Assembly (NCBI GenBank): GCA_025360015.1
Contig: JANYCZ010000001.1
Location: 62,001 to 126,000, forward strand
Source of the DNA: Verrucomicrobiota bacterium
GTDB lineage: Bacteria; Verrucomicrobiota; Verrucomicrobiia; Verrucomicrobiales; Verrucomicrobiaceae
Direction of reading: 5' to 3'
Length of the DNA: 64,000 nt
Below are positions 54,538 to 61,676 of the stretch, one piece after another. A program made the position numbers and the translations under genes. Below the pieces are notes generated by a model that did not search any database, was not told where the DNA came from, and saw only the letters and a list, made by a program, of their open reading frames with translations. Every line of letters starts with the position of its first letter. Positions within the stretch are counted from its first letter, which is position 1.

Positions 54538-54612
54538 TCCTGAGTAGCTCAGCGGTAGAGCGGGTGGCTGTTAACCACTAGGTCGTAGGTTCGAACCCTA
54601 CCTCAGGAGCCA
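54538..54612 (+). tRNA. tRNA-Asn (anticodon GTT)
   Basis: A 75-nt gene with encoded CCA. The acceptor stem TCCTGAG (54538-54544) pairs with CTCAGGA (54602-54608), discriminator G, CCA at 54610-54612. The D arm GCTCAGCGGTAGAGC, anticodon loop CTGTTAA and T arm GTAGGTTCGAACCCTAC are canonical. GTT reads AAC and AAU. Confidence 0.97.
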
Positions 54613-54619
54613 TTGCAAT

Positions 54620-54694
<75 letters not shown>

Positions 54695-54902
54695 CGATGA
54701 CCCCCAACGCGTGGTTGGCTTTTCACACGGGACGGATCTCGAAAAATCGTCCTCGTCCTCCATCATGGCGCGTCGTTGCAAATCGAAGGTTTCAAGCGAC
54801 TGAGCCGTAGTCCGGAAACGCCTTGATGCCCGCACGTTTTGCCCGTGCTGACGTCATTCGCCATTTGCCCATTGCCCGGCTTTCCGCGTATATTCACGGC
54901 AG

Positions 54903-55877
54903 ATGAACCTTCCGATCCGTCCACGTCGCAACCGCCAGTCTCCCGCCATTCGCGATCTCGTTCGCGAGACGGAGCTCACCCCGGGCCATCTCATCTATCC
55001 GCTCTTCCTCCAGGAAGGCAGCGAAAACACCCCCATCGCATCCATGCCCGGCTGCACCCGCTGGAGCATTGGGGGCCTGGTGAAAGAAGCCGGGGAAGCA
55101 CATGCCCTCGGCGTTTCCGCCGTCGTGCTCTTCCCGCGCATTCCGGATGAACTCAAAACCCGGGGTGCCGAAGCCTGCCACGCTGACGATGGCCTCGTGC
55201 CCCGCGCCATCCGCGCCCTCAAAAGCGCGCACCCCACGCTGACGGTGATCACCGATGTCGCGCTCGATCCCTACAACAGCGACGGCCACGACGGCCTCGT
55301 CACCGATGACGGCCGCATCTTGAACGACGAAACCGTCGCCGTCCTCTGTCAGCAGGCTCTCTGCCACGCACGCGCCGGTGCAGACATCGTCTCTCCCAGC
55401 GACATGATGGACGGCCGCGTTGCCGCACTCCGCACCGCGCTGGATAATGCCGGATTCCAGGCCGTCTCCATCATGAGCTACACCGCCAAGTACGCCAGCG
55501 CCTACTACGGCCCCTTTCGCGGTGCCTTGGACTCCGCGCCGAAGGCCGGAGACAAAAAGACCTACCAGATGGATCCCGCCAATGCCCGCGAGGCCCTGCG
55601 TGAAGCCGCTATCGATGAAGCCGAAGGCGCCGACATCCTCATGGTCAAGCCCGCAGGCCCGTATCTCGACATCATCGCCAAGCTCCGCGCTGCCACCACG
55701 CTGCCCATCGCTGCGTATCAGGTCAGCGGCGAGTATTTGATGATCAAAGCCGGTGCAGCCGGTGGCTGGATTGACGAAACCAAGATCGTCAACGAATCCC
55801 TCATCGGCATCCGCCGTGCTGGCGCGGACATGATTCTTACCTACTTCGCCAAGCAGTGGTCCGCAGCGTGGCGGTGA
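54903..55877 (+). CDS. hemB: Delta-aminolevulinic acid dehydratase
   Basis: A 324-aa enzyme that condenses two aminolevulinate molecules to porphobilinogen. The active-site lysines are Lys196 in SYTAKYAS and Lys249 in ILMVKPAG. The metal-site segment reads VALDPYNSDGHDG (residues 119-131), with Asp and His rather than the Cys set, which is the magnesium-dependent rather than the zinc-binding type. The start gives the usual PIRPRRNRQ N-terminus. It supplies heme that the cbb3 oxidase downstream needs. Confidence 0.96.
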   Translation: MNLPIRPRRNRQSPAIRDLVRETELTPGHLIYPLFLQEGSENTPIASMPGCTRWSIGGLVKEAGEAHALGVSAVVLFPRIPDELKTRGAEACHADDGLVPRAIRALKSAHPTLTVITDVALDPYNSDGHDGLVTDDGRILNDETVAVLCQQALCHARAGADIVSPSDMMDGRVAALRTALDNAGFQAVSIMSYTAKYASAYYGPFRGALDSAPKAGDKKTYQMDPANAREALREAAIDEAEGADILMVKPAGPYLDIIAKLRAATTLPIAAYQVSGEYLMIKAGAAGGWIDETKIVNESLIGIRRAGADMILTYFAKQWSAAWR

Positions 55878-55971
55878 TGACTGCCGTTTGTATAGGATGT
55901 TAAAAAATAGCATGGGCAGTCCAACGCTGAAAAATTTCCAAAGGTTGTCGCGAGGACGCCTGTAAAGTGGT

Positions 55972-55991
55972 CCGCACAGTCCTCTGTGCGG
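55972..55991. repeat. Short palindromic element, copy 1
   Basis: Eight-base arms CCGCACAG (55972-55979) and CTGTGCGG (55984-55991) flank the loop TCCT. The flanking AGTGGT and TGTCTGG resemble those of the element at 35484. Confidence 0.8.
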
Positions 55992-56018
55992 TGTCTGGGT
56001 CGTCGTGCACGCTGGGAA

Positions 56019-56038
56019 CCGCACTGAGGACATTGCGG
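56019..56038. repeat. Short palindromic element, copy 2 in inverted orientation
   Basis: Arms CCGCACTG (56019-56026) and CATTGCGG (56031-56038) with one mismatch, loop AGGA. Its reverse complement closely resembles copy 1, and the two loops (TCCT and AGGA) are complementary, so copies 1 and 2 form a head-to-head pair like a BIME. Confidence 0.75.
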
Positions 56039-56260
56039 CCCCCCTGGGTGCGCCAGCCTTTGGCTTGCGAATCCCGCGACCCCCGCAAGACGATAGAATC
56101 ATTTTTTGAGACTTGTTCAAAAGCGACAAGGCTGTCGTCCACCCACACCTGTCCCGGCATGGCACCATGATCTTCGCGTCATTCCTGTCTTGAGGGCCAA
56201 CGGCCTTCCGTAATTGAGCCCTGGGTCGCCTCTCTTCATGCAGTGGGGCAGGAATGACAT

Positions 56261-58600
56261 TCAACACGCCACCACACAATCCGCCACCACACTTGATTCT
56301 GGGTTCTTAAGCTCAGCGCCCTTGCGCCGAAACAACACCGCCACAATCGACAGCGTAGCCACCGAACTCAGCGGCATCAAAATCGCCGCCAGCAGCGGAC
56401 TGAGATGTCCCATCAGGCCGACGATCACGGTGACAATATTATAGGTCACCGAAAAGCCAAACACCGCATGCACCGCAAGCCGATGCGTGGCTGCAATATC
56501 AAGCAGGCTGCTCATGAAGCGCATGCTGTGCCCCAGAAAATAAAAGTCCGCCTTGTGCTCCAGAAAGCTCCTCCCCGTCACCGGACTGCCAGCACACGCC
56601 GCAGCGTCAAAGGCCAGGCTGTCATTCGCACCGTCCCCAATATACAGCGTGCTTTCCGGTTCATGCCCGGAGATCCACGCCGCTTTTTCTTCAGGCGTCA
56701 GACTGTGCTGCCACTGCTCCCGGTGGAGATGCAACTGCTCCGCGATGGCGGTCACCTTCGCCTCACGGTCACCGCTTAGGATACAGACGCGCAGCCCACG
56801 CGCTTGCAGCGCCTCCACTTGCGCTAGAGATTCTGCGCGCAGCGCATCACGGAAGCGGAAAGCACACAGCGTCTGCCCATCGCGGGTGAAGACCGCATCT
56901 GCCGCCGAGTCCTGCGGCCGTGAGATGGCCCACACCGCCCCCGCGTGCTCGCAGCGCAGCCCTTGGCCGGGTTCTTCGCAGACTTCGGCGTCGAGGCTTG
57001 CGTCGTACCTGCCACCCAGCGCATCAAACAAGCTGCGGCTCACCGGGTGCAGGTTGCCGCTGGTCAGATGGCGCAGCATCTGGCGTGCGGTGTCATCCAG
57101 ATCATCCAGCGCAGCAGGATTGAGCAGCAGCGGATTTTCCAGCGTGAGCGTCCCAGTTTTATCGAACACTACCATAGTCAGACGCGTGAGCTTCTTCCAC
57201 AGCCCCAGCGTCCTCACAAAGACACCCTGATCCGCCGCACGCGCTGCCGCGATGTCATCTGCCAGCGGTGCCGCCACGCCGAGCGCGCAGGGGCAGGACA
57301 CCACAAACACTGAGATCATGACTTGCAGCGCCCTCGCCCATTCGCCCGTGTGCCACCACCACCACAGGCCGCCCACCACTCCAGCGCTGACAACAACGAC
57401 CAAATAGCCCCGCAGCAGTTTTTCCAGCCGCAAATCGCGGTGCTCACCTCCACGACGGGCCTCCAGCAGTTTGTGCAGCGTGGAGTCTTTCCAAGCCTCC
57501 AGCGCCACCGCATTCAGCGCACGCGTACCTGCGTTCAATGCACCCGAGGGCAGAAGCTGCCCGCTGCTGCGCGTGCAGGAGTCGCTTTCACCACTGATCC
57601 ATTCCAGGCTGATGCTCGCATGCACATCGCTGAGCTTCGCGGCCACCGGCACGGCCTGCCCAGGTTTCACGCTGAAGGCCGCTCCGGCTTGCAGCGCTTC
57701 CAGCATCTCCGCCTCAGGAATGGACGGATCACGCAGCAGGCGGCGGCGGTTTCTCGCCACGGCCATCTGCTGCACCAGCCTGCCGCCCAGCATCAGAAAG
57801 ATAAACATCGCCACAAAGTCGAAGTACTTCAGCCCCGGCTCTCCGCTCATCCAGCCAATGAGCGAACCCGCATAAGCCGCAAGGATGCCCAGCGTGATCG
57901 GAGTATCAATGTGCAGCACTCCGGCGCTCAGCGCATGCCACGCCCGCTGCGCGAAGTAGCTGCCGCCCACCAGCAACGCCAGGGTAGCCGAGGCCGCCGC
58001 CACCAGATCAAACGCCCGCGCAAAGGGAAAGTCCGCTGGCATGCCAAAATACGCAGGCAGGGAGAACGCCATCGCATTCATCGCAAAGGCGCCGCACACC
58101 CCGGTGCGCCGCTCCAGACCATTATCCTCGTTTTGTCCCCCATCCGCACGCTGCATGCCGAGCAGATAACCAAAGCGCTGCAGCTCACGCGCAAACTCCA
58201 CCGGCTGAAATTTCCCCGGCTGCCACGCCATGCGCAGCTCACCGCTGGAGATGTCCACCTGGATTTGCGTGCCGCCCAGTTTGGCAAACACCCGCTCGAT
58301 AAGCCAGATGCACGCCATGCACGAAAGCCCCTGCACGGAGACGCTCAGCTCAGCGGCCACGTCTTCACTCACCCGCGTGCCTTCGGCGGCCAGCGTGGCC
58401 GTTTCCAGCCAGCCATAGTCCTGCTGCCGCATGGCCTGCGGCGGCACCGGCGGTAGATTCAGCCCGGATTTCAGATCATAGAAATGTTCCAAGCCCTGCT
58501 GCTGTAGCAGGTCATGCACGGAGCGGCAGCCAGCGCAGCAGAAGCCGTCGCTTCGGGTGGTTGGGACCGGCGTCCCGCAGTGCTGGCAGATCGTGTTCAT
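56261..58600 (-). CDS. ccoI: Copper-transporting P-type ATPase of the cbb3 assembly type
   Basis: A 779-aa P1B ATPase. An N-terminal zinc-ribbon-like region (CQHCGTPV, CCAGCRSVHDLL), a metal-binding domain with LSCMACIWLIE, the CPC transmembrane motif in SCPCALGVAAPLAD, the phosphorylation site DKTGTLT, HPVSR and GDGANDSLAF are all present. Eight membrane segments are expected. Its place in an oxidase operon and the N-terminal cysteine region identify CcoI/FixI, which delivers copper for oxidase assembly. The last codons overlap nothing; the TauE-like gene is 1 base upstream. Confidence 0.96.
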   Translation of the reverse strand: MNTICQHCGTPVPTTRSDGFCCAGCRSVHDLLQQQGLEHFYDLKSGLNLPPVPPQAMRQQDYGWLETATLAAEGTRVSEDVAAELSVSVQGLSCMACIWLIERVFAKLGGTQIQVDISSGELRMAWQPGKFQPVEFARELQRFGYLLGMQRADGGQNEDNGLERRTGVCGAFAMNAMAFSLPAYFGMPADFPFARAFDLVAAASATLALLVGGSYFAQRAWHALSAGVLHIDTPITLGILAAYAGSLIGWMSGEPGLKYFDFVAMFIFLMLGGRLVQQMAVARNRRRLLRDPSIPEAEMLEALQAGAAFSVKPGQAVPVAAKLSDVHASISLEWISGESDSCTRSSGQLLPSGALNAGTRALNAVALEAWKDSTLHKLLEARRGGEHRDLRLEKLLRGYLVVVVSAGVVGGLWWWWHTGEWARALQVMISVFVVSCPCALGVAAPLADDIAAARAADQGVFVRTLGLWKKLTRLTMVVFDKTGTLTLENPLLLNPAALDDLDDTARQMLRHLTSGNLHPVSRSLFDALGGRYDASLDAEVCEEPGQGLRCEHAGAVWAISRPQDSAADAVFTRDGQTLCAFRFRDALRAESLAQVEALQARGLRVCILSGDREAKVTAIAEQLHLHREQWQHSLTPEEKAAWISGHEPESTLYIGDGANDSLAFDAAACAGSPVTGRSFLEHKADFYFLGHSMRFMSSLLDIAATHRLAVHAVFGFSVTYNIVTVIVGLMGHLSPLLAAILMPLSSVATLSIVAVLFRRKGAELKNPESSVVADCVVAC

Positions 58601-58601
58601 A

Positions 58602-59294
58602 TCAGTTCATGGCATGGCAGCAACTGGCTGCAGCAGAGCTGCCGAAGTCCAGGGTGTCCCGCAGCCGCCAGGCGAGAATGACCGCCGTCACCAGCGCCAG
58701 TCCACGCTGCACCTTCCGCATCGTGGCTGGCTGCAACCGCCCACCCAGCCAGTGGAGCTGCGTCTGCGCCAGAAACAGCAGGGGCAGCGTGCCGAGACCA
58801 AAGGCCACCGCAAAGCCCGCGCCCTTCACGGCACTGCCATTCGCCGTGGCGAGCGCGAGCATCATGTACAGCGGCCCGCAGGGCAGCAGCGGTGTAGCCA
58901 GCCCGAGGATCGCCGCGCGCAGCGTGTTCTTCATTTTAAAGGCGGCGGTTTGCACCCGGCGCAGTCCGGCAGAGAGAAAGCGCGGCTTCGGCAGCCACTT
59001 GTCCAGCCCCAGTCCCACGCACGCAAAGGCCACCACCAGCAGCCACGGCAGCACCATGCCCGCCCCATGCTGAAAAAACGCCAGCGGCACCGCGCCTATC
59101 GCCCCGGCGATCGCACCCGCAGCGCCATAGGAAATCATACGCCCGGCATGGTATAGCGCTGTGCTGCGCATGAACCCTGTGCCTTTCGGCCCGATGGCCC
59201 ACGAACACGACAGCGGCCCGCACATGCCCACACAGTGGACACTCGTGACAATGCCAGCCACGAAAGCTGCGGCGCTGGTGTCGATCTGCATCAT
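58602..59294 (-). CDS. Sulfite exporter TauE/SafE-like membrane protein
   Basis: A 230-aa membrane protein with about six hydrophobic segments. It begins TSAAAFVAGIVTSVHCVGMCGPLSCSWAI, the DsbD_2/TauE-like sequence seen in the cytochrome-biogenesis-associated proteins found beside ccoI, and has LGLATPLLPCGPLYMMLALA with the second Cys. The two cysteines (Cys in VGMCGP and in LLPCGP) are on the first and central helices, as in thiol- or copper-transport relatives. The start at 59294 overlaps the stop of the small upstream gene by ATGA. Likely role is copper or electron supply in oxidase assembly (inference). Confidence 0.85.
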   Translation of the reverse strand: MMQIDTSAAAFVAGIVTSVHCVGMCGPLSCSWAIGPKGTGFMRSTALYHAGRMISYGAAGAIAGAIGAVPLAFFQHGAGMVLPWLLVVAFACVGLGLDKWLPKPRFLSAGLRRVQTAAFKMKNTLRAAILGLATPLLPCGPLYMMLALATANGSAVKGAGFAVAFGLGTLPLLFLAQTQLHWLGGRLQPATMRKVQRGLALVTAVILAWRLRDTLDFGSSAAASCCHAMN

Positions 59295-59473
59295 GGGATT
59301 GTTAGATGCTTCAGCGGCACGATCTCCGGTTGATTGTTGAGCGCGATGTAAAACAGCACGCTCCAGGCACTGAGCAGCATGACAAAGGCGAGAACCACCC
59401 ACAACCAGGGACGGCGTGCGAAGTAGCCGAGCGACTCACTTTTGGAGGTATTGGCGTGCATCGAGGTAGTCAT
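59291..59473 (-). CDS. Small single-membrane-segment protein in the cbb3 operon
   Basis: A 60-aa protein (56 aa from ATG 59461). It has one membrane helix (RPWLWVVLAFVMLLSAWSVLFYIALNN) after a short polar N-terminus, then a tail ending KHLTIP. It overlaps ccoG by 38 bases and TauE by ATGA. The position corresponds to FixH/CcoH, which is about 160 aa, so this may be a reduced version that keeps only the anchor, or an unrelated small oxidase-associated protein. Confidence 0.75.
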   Translation of the reverse strand: MTTSMHANTSKSESLGYFARRPWLWVVLAFVMLLSAWSVLFYIALNNQPEIVPLKHLTIP

Positions 59474-60869
59474 TGGATTTGAGGGTGGGGTCAGGGCCGG
59501 TGAACTCGAAAGGCTTGGTGTGGTAGGTCTTGCCATCCTTCGTGTCGGTGATGCGGATGCTGAGCTTGAAGGGGGCTTGGTAGGAACCCTCCGGCAGCGT
59601 GATCATCAGCGGCTTCAGCTCCTCATCCTGCGCGGCAATGGTGACCGGCGCATCCGCACCTGCGGCGCTCAGTCCGGTCGGCACCTCGCCTTCCAGCGCC
59701 AGCGTAAACGTCCGCGTTTCATTGCGCTTGTTGATAAGGCGCACCAGGAACTGGTTCCGCACGATGCTGTTCGTTACATAATATGGCGAGCCCTGCACGC
59801 GCAGCACATTGGCGCGCAGCGGCTCGATCCGGCTCGCGGCGAAACCGAACACGCCAAGCCCAAGCAGCAGCAGCCCGGTATAAAGCAGAATGCGCGGGCG
59901 CACGAGGCGCGTTTTGCCTCCTTCGAAAGCTGCCTGGGAGTCATAACGCACGAGGCCCGTCTTCCGCCCCAGCTTGAGCATGATGCTGTCACACGCATCC
60001 ACGCAGGCCGCGCAGCCGATGCACTCAAGCTGCAGACCGTTGCGGATGTCGATGCCCGTGGGGCACACCTGCACGCAGCGTGTGCAGTTTACGCAGTCGC
60101 CTGCTCCCGTGGTGCCCGCCTTGCCGCGTGGCTCGCCGCGCTTTTTGTCGTAGCCGACATTGATCGTGTGATCATCCACCATCGCGGACTGCATGCGGCC
60201 ATACGGGCACATGATCACGCAAAACTGCTCACGGAACCAGCTAAATGCACCATACAAACCGGCGGTGAGAAACGCCATCACTCCAAAGGCGATGGCGTGC
60301 GCCTGCGGCGATTGGTTCATCATACCATAGAGCTGCTTCAGCGAGACAAAGTAGCTCAGAAACACGTGCGCGATGATGAGCGATGACAGGATGTAGAGCG
60401 CATGCTTGAGCACGCGTTTGGCAATCTTTCCCGCCGTCCACGCTGCCGCATCCAGCTTGCGCCGTGCCGTGGCATCCCCGTCGATCAATCTCTCAATGCG
60501 GCGGTACACATGCTCCAGAAACACCGTGTAGGGGCAGGTCCACCCACACCACACGCGCCCAAACAGCGCCGTGACATAGAACAGCCCGAAGCCCAGTCCC
60601 GTGACCAGAAAGAAGCCCACCCACAGATCCTGCACCGCCAGCGTCAGCCCCATGAAGTGGAAGCGCCGGTTCAGCACATCCAAAAACACCGCTGGAAAAC
60701 CGTTCACCGGGATCCACGGCAGCGCCACATAGATGACGATAAGCAGCAGCGCCACCATGCGCCGGCTCCGCGTGAACTTCCCCGCCACATCGGCCGGATG
60801 CAGCGTCTTCTTGCTGCCATCTTCATTGATGGATCCAAGCGAAACAAGGTTCAGGGGGGTAAGTGGCAT
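59436..60869 (-). CDS. ccoG: Cytochrome c oxidase accessory protein CcoG
   Basis: A 477-aa membrane ferredoxin-like protein. It has several N-terminal membrane helices, FGRVWCGWTCPYTVFLEHVYRRIERLI near the start, then two 4Fe-4S sites in CVNCTRCVQVCPTGIDIR and LECIGCAACVDACDSIM. A C-terminal periplasmic immunoglobulin-like part follows (EGEVPTGLSAAGADAPVTI). It is needed for copper handling during cbb3 assembly. The ccoP gene ends 15 bases upstream. Confidence 0.96.
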   Translation of the reverse strand: MPLTPLNLVSLGSINEDGSKKTLHPADVAGKFTRSRRMVALLLIVIYVALPWIPVNGFPAVFLDVLNRRFHFMGLTLAVQDLWVGFFLVTGLGFGLFYVTALFGRVWCGWTCPYTVFLEHVYRRIERLIDGDATARRKLDAAAWTAGKIAKRVLKHALYILSSLIIAHVFLSYFVSLKQLYGMMNQSPQAHAIAFGVMAFLTAGLYGAFSWFREQFCVIMCPYGRMQSAMVDDHTINVGYDKKRGEPRGKAGTTGAGDCVNCTRCVQVCPTGIDIRNGLQLECIGCAACVDACDSIMLKLGRKTGLVRYDSQAAFEGGKTRLVRPRILLYTGLLLLGLGVFGFAASRIEPLRANVLRVQGSPYYVTNSIVRNQFLVRLINKRNETRTFTLALEGEVPTGLSAAGADAPVTIAAQDEELKPLMITLPEGSYQAPFKLSIRITDTKDGKTYHTKPFEFTGPDPTLKSNDYLDARQYLQK

Positions 60870-60884
60870 CAGGGGGCCTTGCGG

Positions 60885-61496
60885 CTATTTGGCTGCTGCG
60901 AGTGGAGGTGAATCCGCAGCGCGGGTGACAGGCTCACCTTCCTTGTGATGGCTCAGTACAAAGGCCACCACTTCACTCACGCGCTTCATGCCGAGCACCA
61001 GCTCCCATGCGGCCATGCCCTTGGTGATGTCTGGCGAGCCCTTGCGCACGATCTTGAAAATCTCGGTCGGCTTGCCCCCATGTTTCCATTCCTGATCGTT
61101 CAAAGGCAGGCCGGGCAGCTTGGCACCGCTGAGCATGCCGCTGAGATCTGCCCCATGGCAGGTCACGCACATGCCCGGCGTCATGAAGGTGGCCTTGCCG
61201 GCCTCCACCGCAGCGGCATCACGCGAAAGCGCCCAGAGCTGCTCATCCGTGATGGATGCCATCTGCTTGTCGCGTGCGCTTTGCATTTCGGCCATGGCCT
61301 TGTCGATGACAAAGGTGTCGCTGCTGCCAAGCCCAAGCTGATAGTAGCATAGCCAGTGGATCACAAACCATGCGATGGCGAGATAAAGCGTGCAGAGCCA
61401 CCAGTTCGGCAGCTTCTGGTCATACTCCTGGATGCCGTCATAGACGTGATCACGCAGGGTGGGCTCGTTGTTGGGGGCTGGCTTCTTGGAGTCCAT
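60885..61496 (-). CDS. ccoP: Cbb3 oxidase subunit III (mono-heme CcoP)
   Basis: A 203-aa protein with an N-terminal membrane helix (LYLAIAWFVIHWLCYYQLGLG) and a single CxxCH heme site, CVTCHGADLSGM; family CcoP usually carries two hemes and about 300 aa, so this is a shorter, one-heme version, as in other Verrucomicrobiota and Bacteroidota. The N-terminus (RDHVYDGIQEYDQKLPNWW) matches CcoP well. It passes electrons toward the catalytic subunit. It begins 7 bases after the ccoQ-like gene. Confidence 0.93.
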   Translation of the reverse strand: MDSKKPAPNNEPTLRDHVYDGIQEYDQKLPNWWLCTLYLAIAWFVIHWLCYYQLGLGSSDTFVIDKAMAEMQSARDKQMASITDEQLWALSRDAAAVEAGKATFMTPGMCVTCHGADLSGMLSGAKLPGLPLNDQEWKHGGKPTEIFKIVRKGSPDITKGMAAWELVLGMKRVSEVVAFVLSHHKEGEPVTRAADSPPLAAAK

Positions 61497-61503
61497 GGTG
61501 GAG

Positions 61504-61656
61504 TTATTCGAGAGGCAGACGTGACATGTGCTCGGCCTTGTCCTTGCGCAGCAGCAGGCCGCGCAGGGTCATGATGCCGAAGACCAGCACGGTGGTGGCG
61601 AAGGAGACGACGGGCACGATGAGGTGCCAGTTTTCGTAGATGATGCGCTTGTACAT
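61504..61656 (-). CDS. ccoQ: CcoQ-like small membrane protein
   Basis: A 50-aa protein (ATG at 61656, stop TAA at 61504-61506), beginning MYKRIIYENWHLIVPVVSF, with one membrane helix (about residues 12-30) and a basic tail (RKDKAEHMSRLPLE). Its size, single helix and position between ccoNO and ccoP match CcoQ. CcoQ stabilises the oxidase complex in other bacteria. The gene is 20 bases from the ccoNO stop. Confidence 0.8.
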   Translation of the reverse strand: MYKRIIYENWHLIVPVVSFATTVLVFGIMTLRGLLLRKDKAEHMSRLPLE

Positions 61657-61676
61657 GAGCTTCAGATGGGCGTGGG

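Larger units (their letters stand above)
55878..56260. other. Intergenic region with paired palindromes, no gene recognised
   Basis: The 383-base gap between hemB and ccoI (convergent) holds two 20-base palindromes (55972-55991 and 56019-56038). Short open frames on both strands have no similarity and are mostly translations of repeat sequence. No T-rich intrinsic terminator was recognised after either gene. Confidence 0.6.

Noticed and set aside
55900-56160. An 86-codon minus-strand frame between hemB and ccoI
   Set aside because: It is read through the two palindromic elements and has no similarity.
57323-58456. A 377-codon plus-strand frame opposite ccoI
   Set aside because: Arg/His/Gln-rich antisense frame of the copper ATPase gene.
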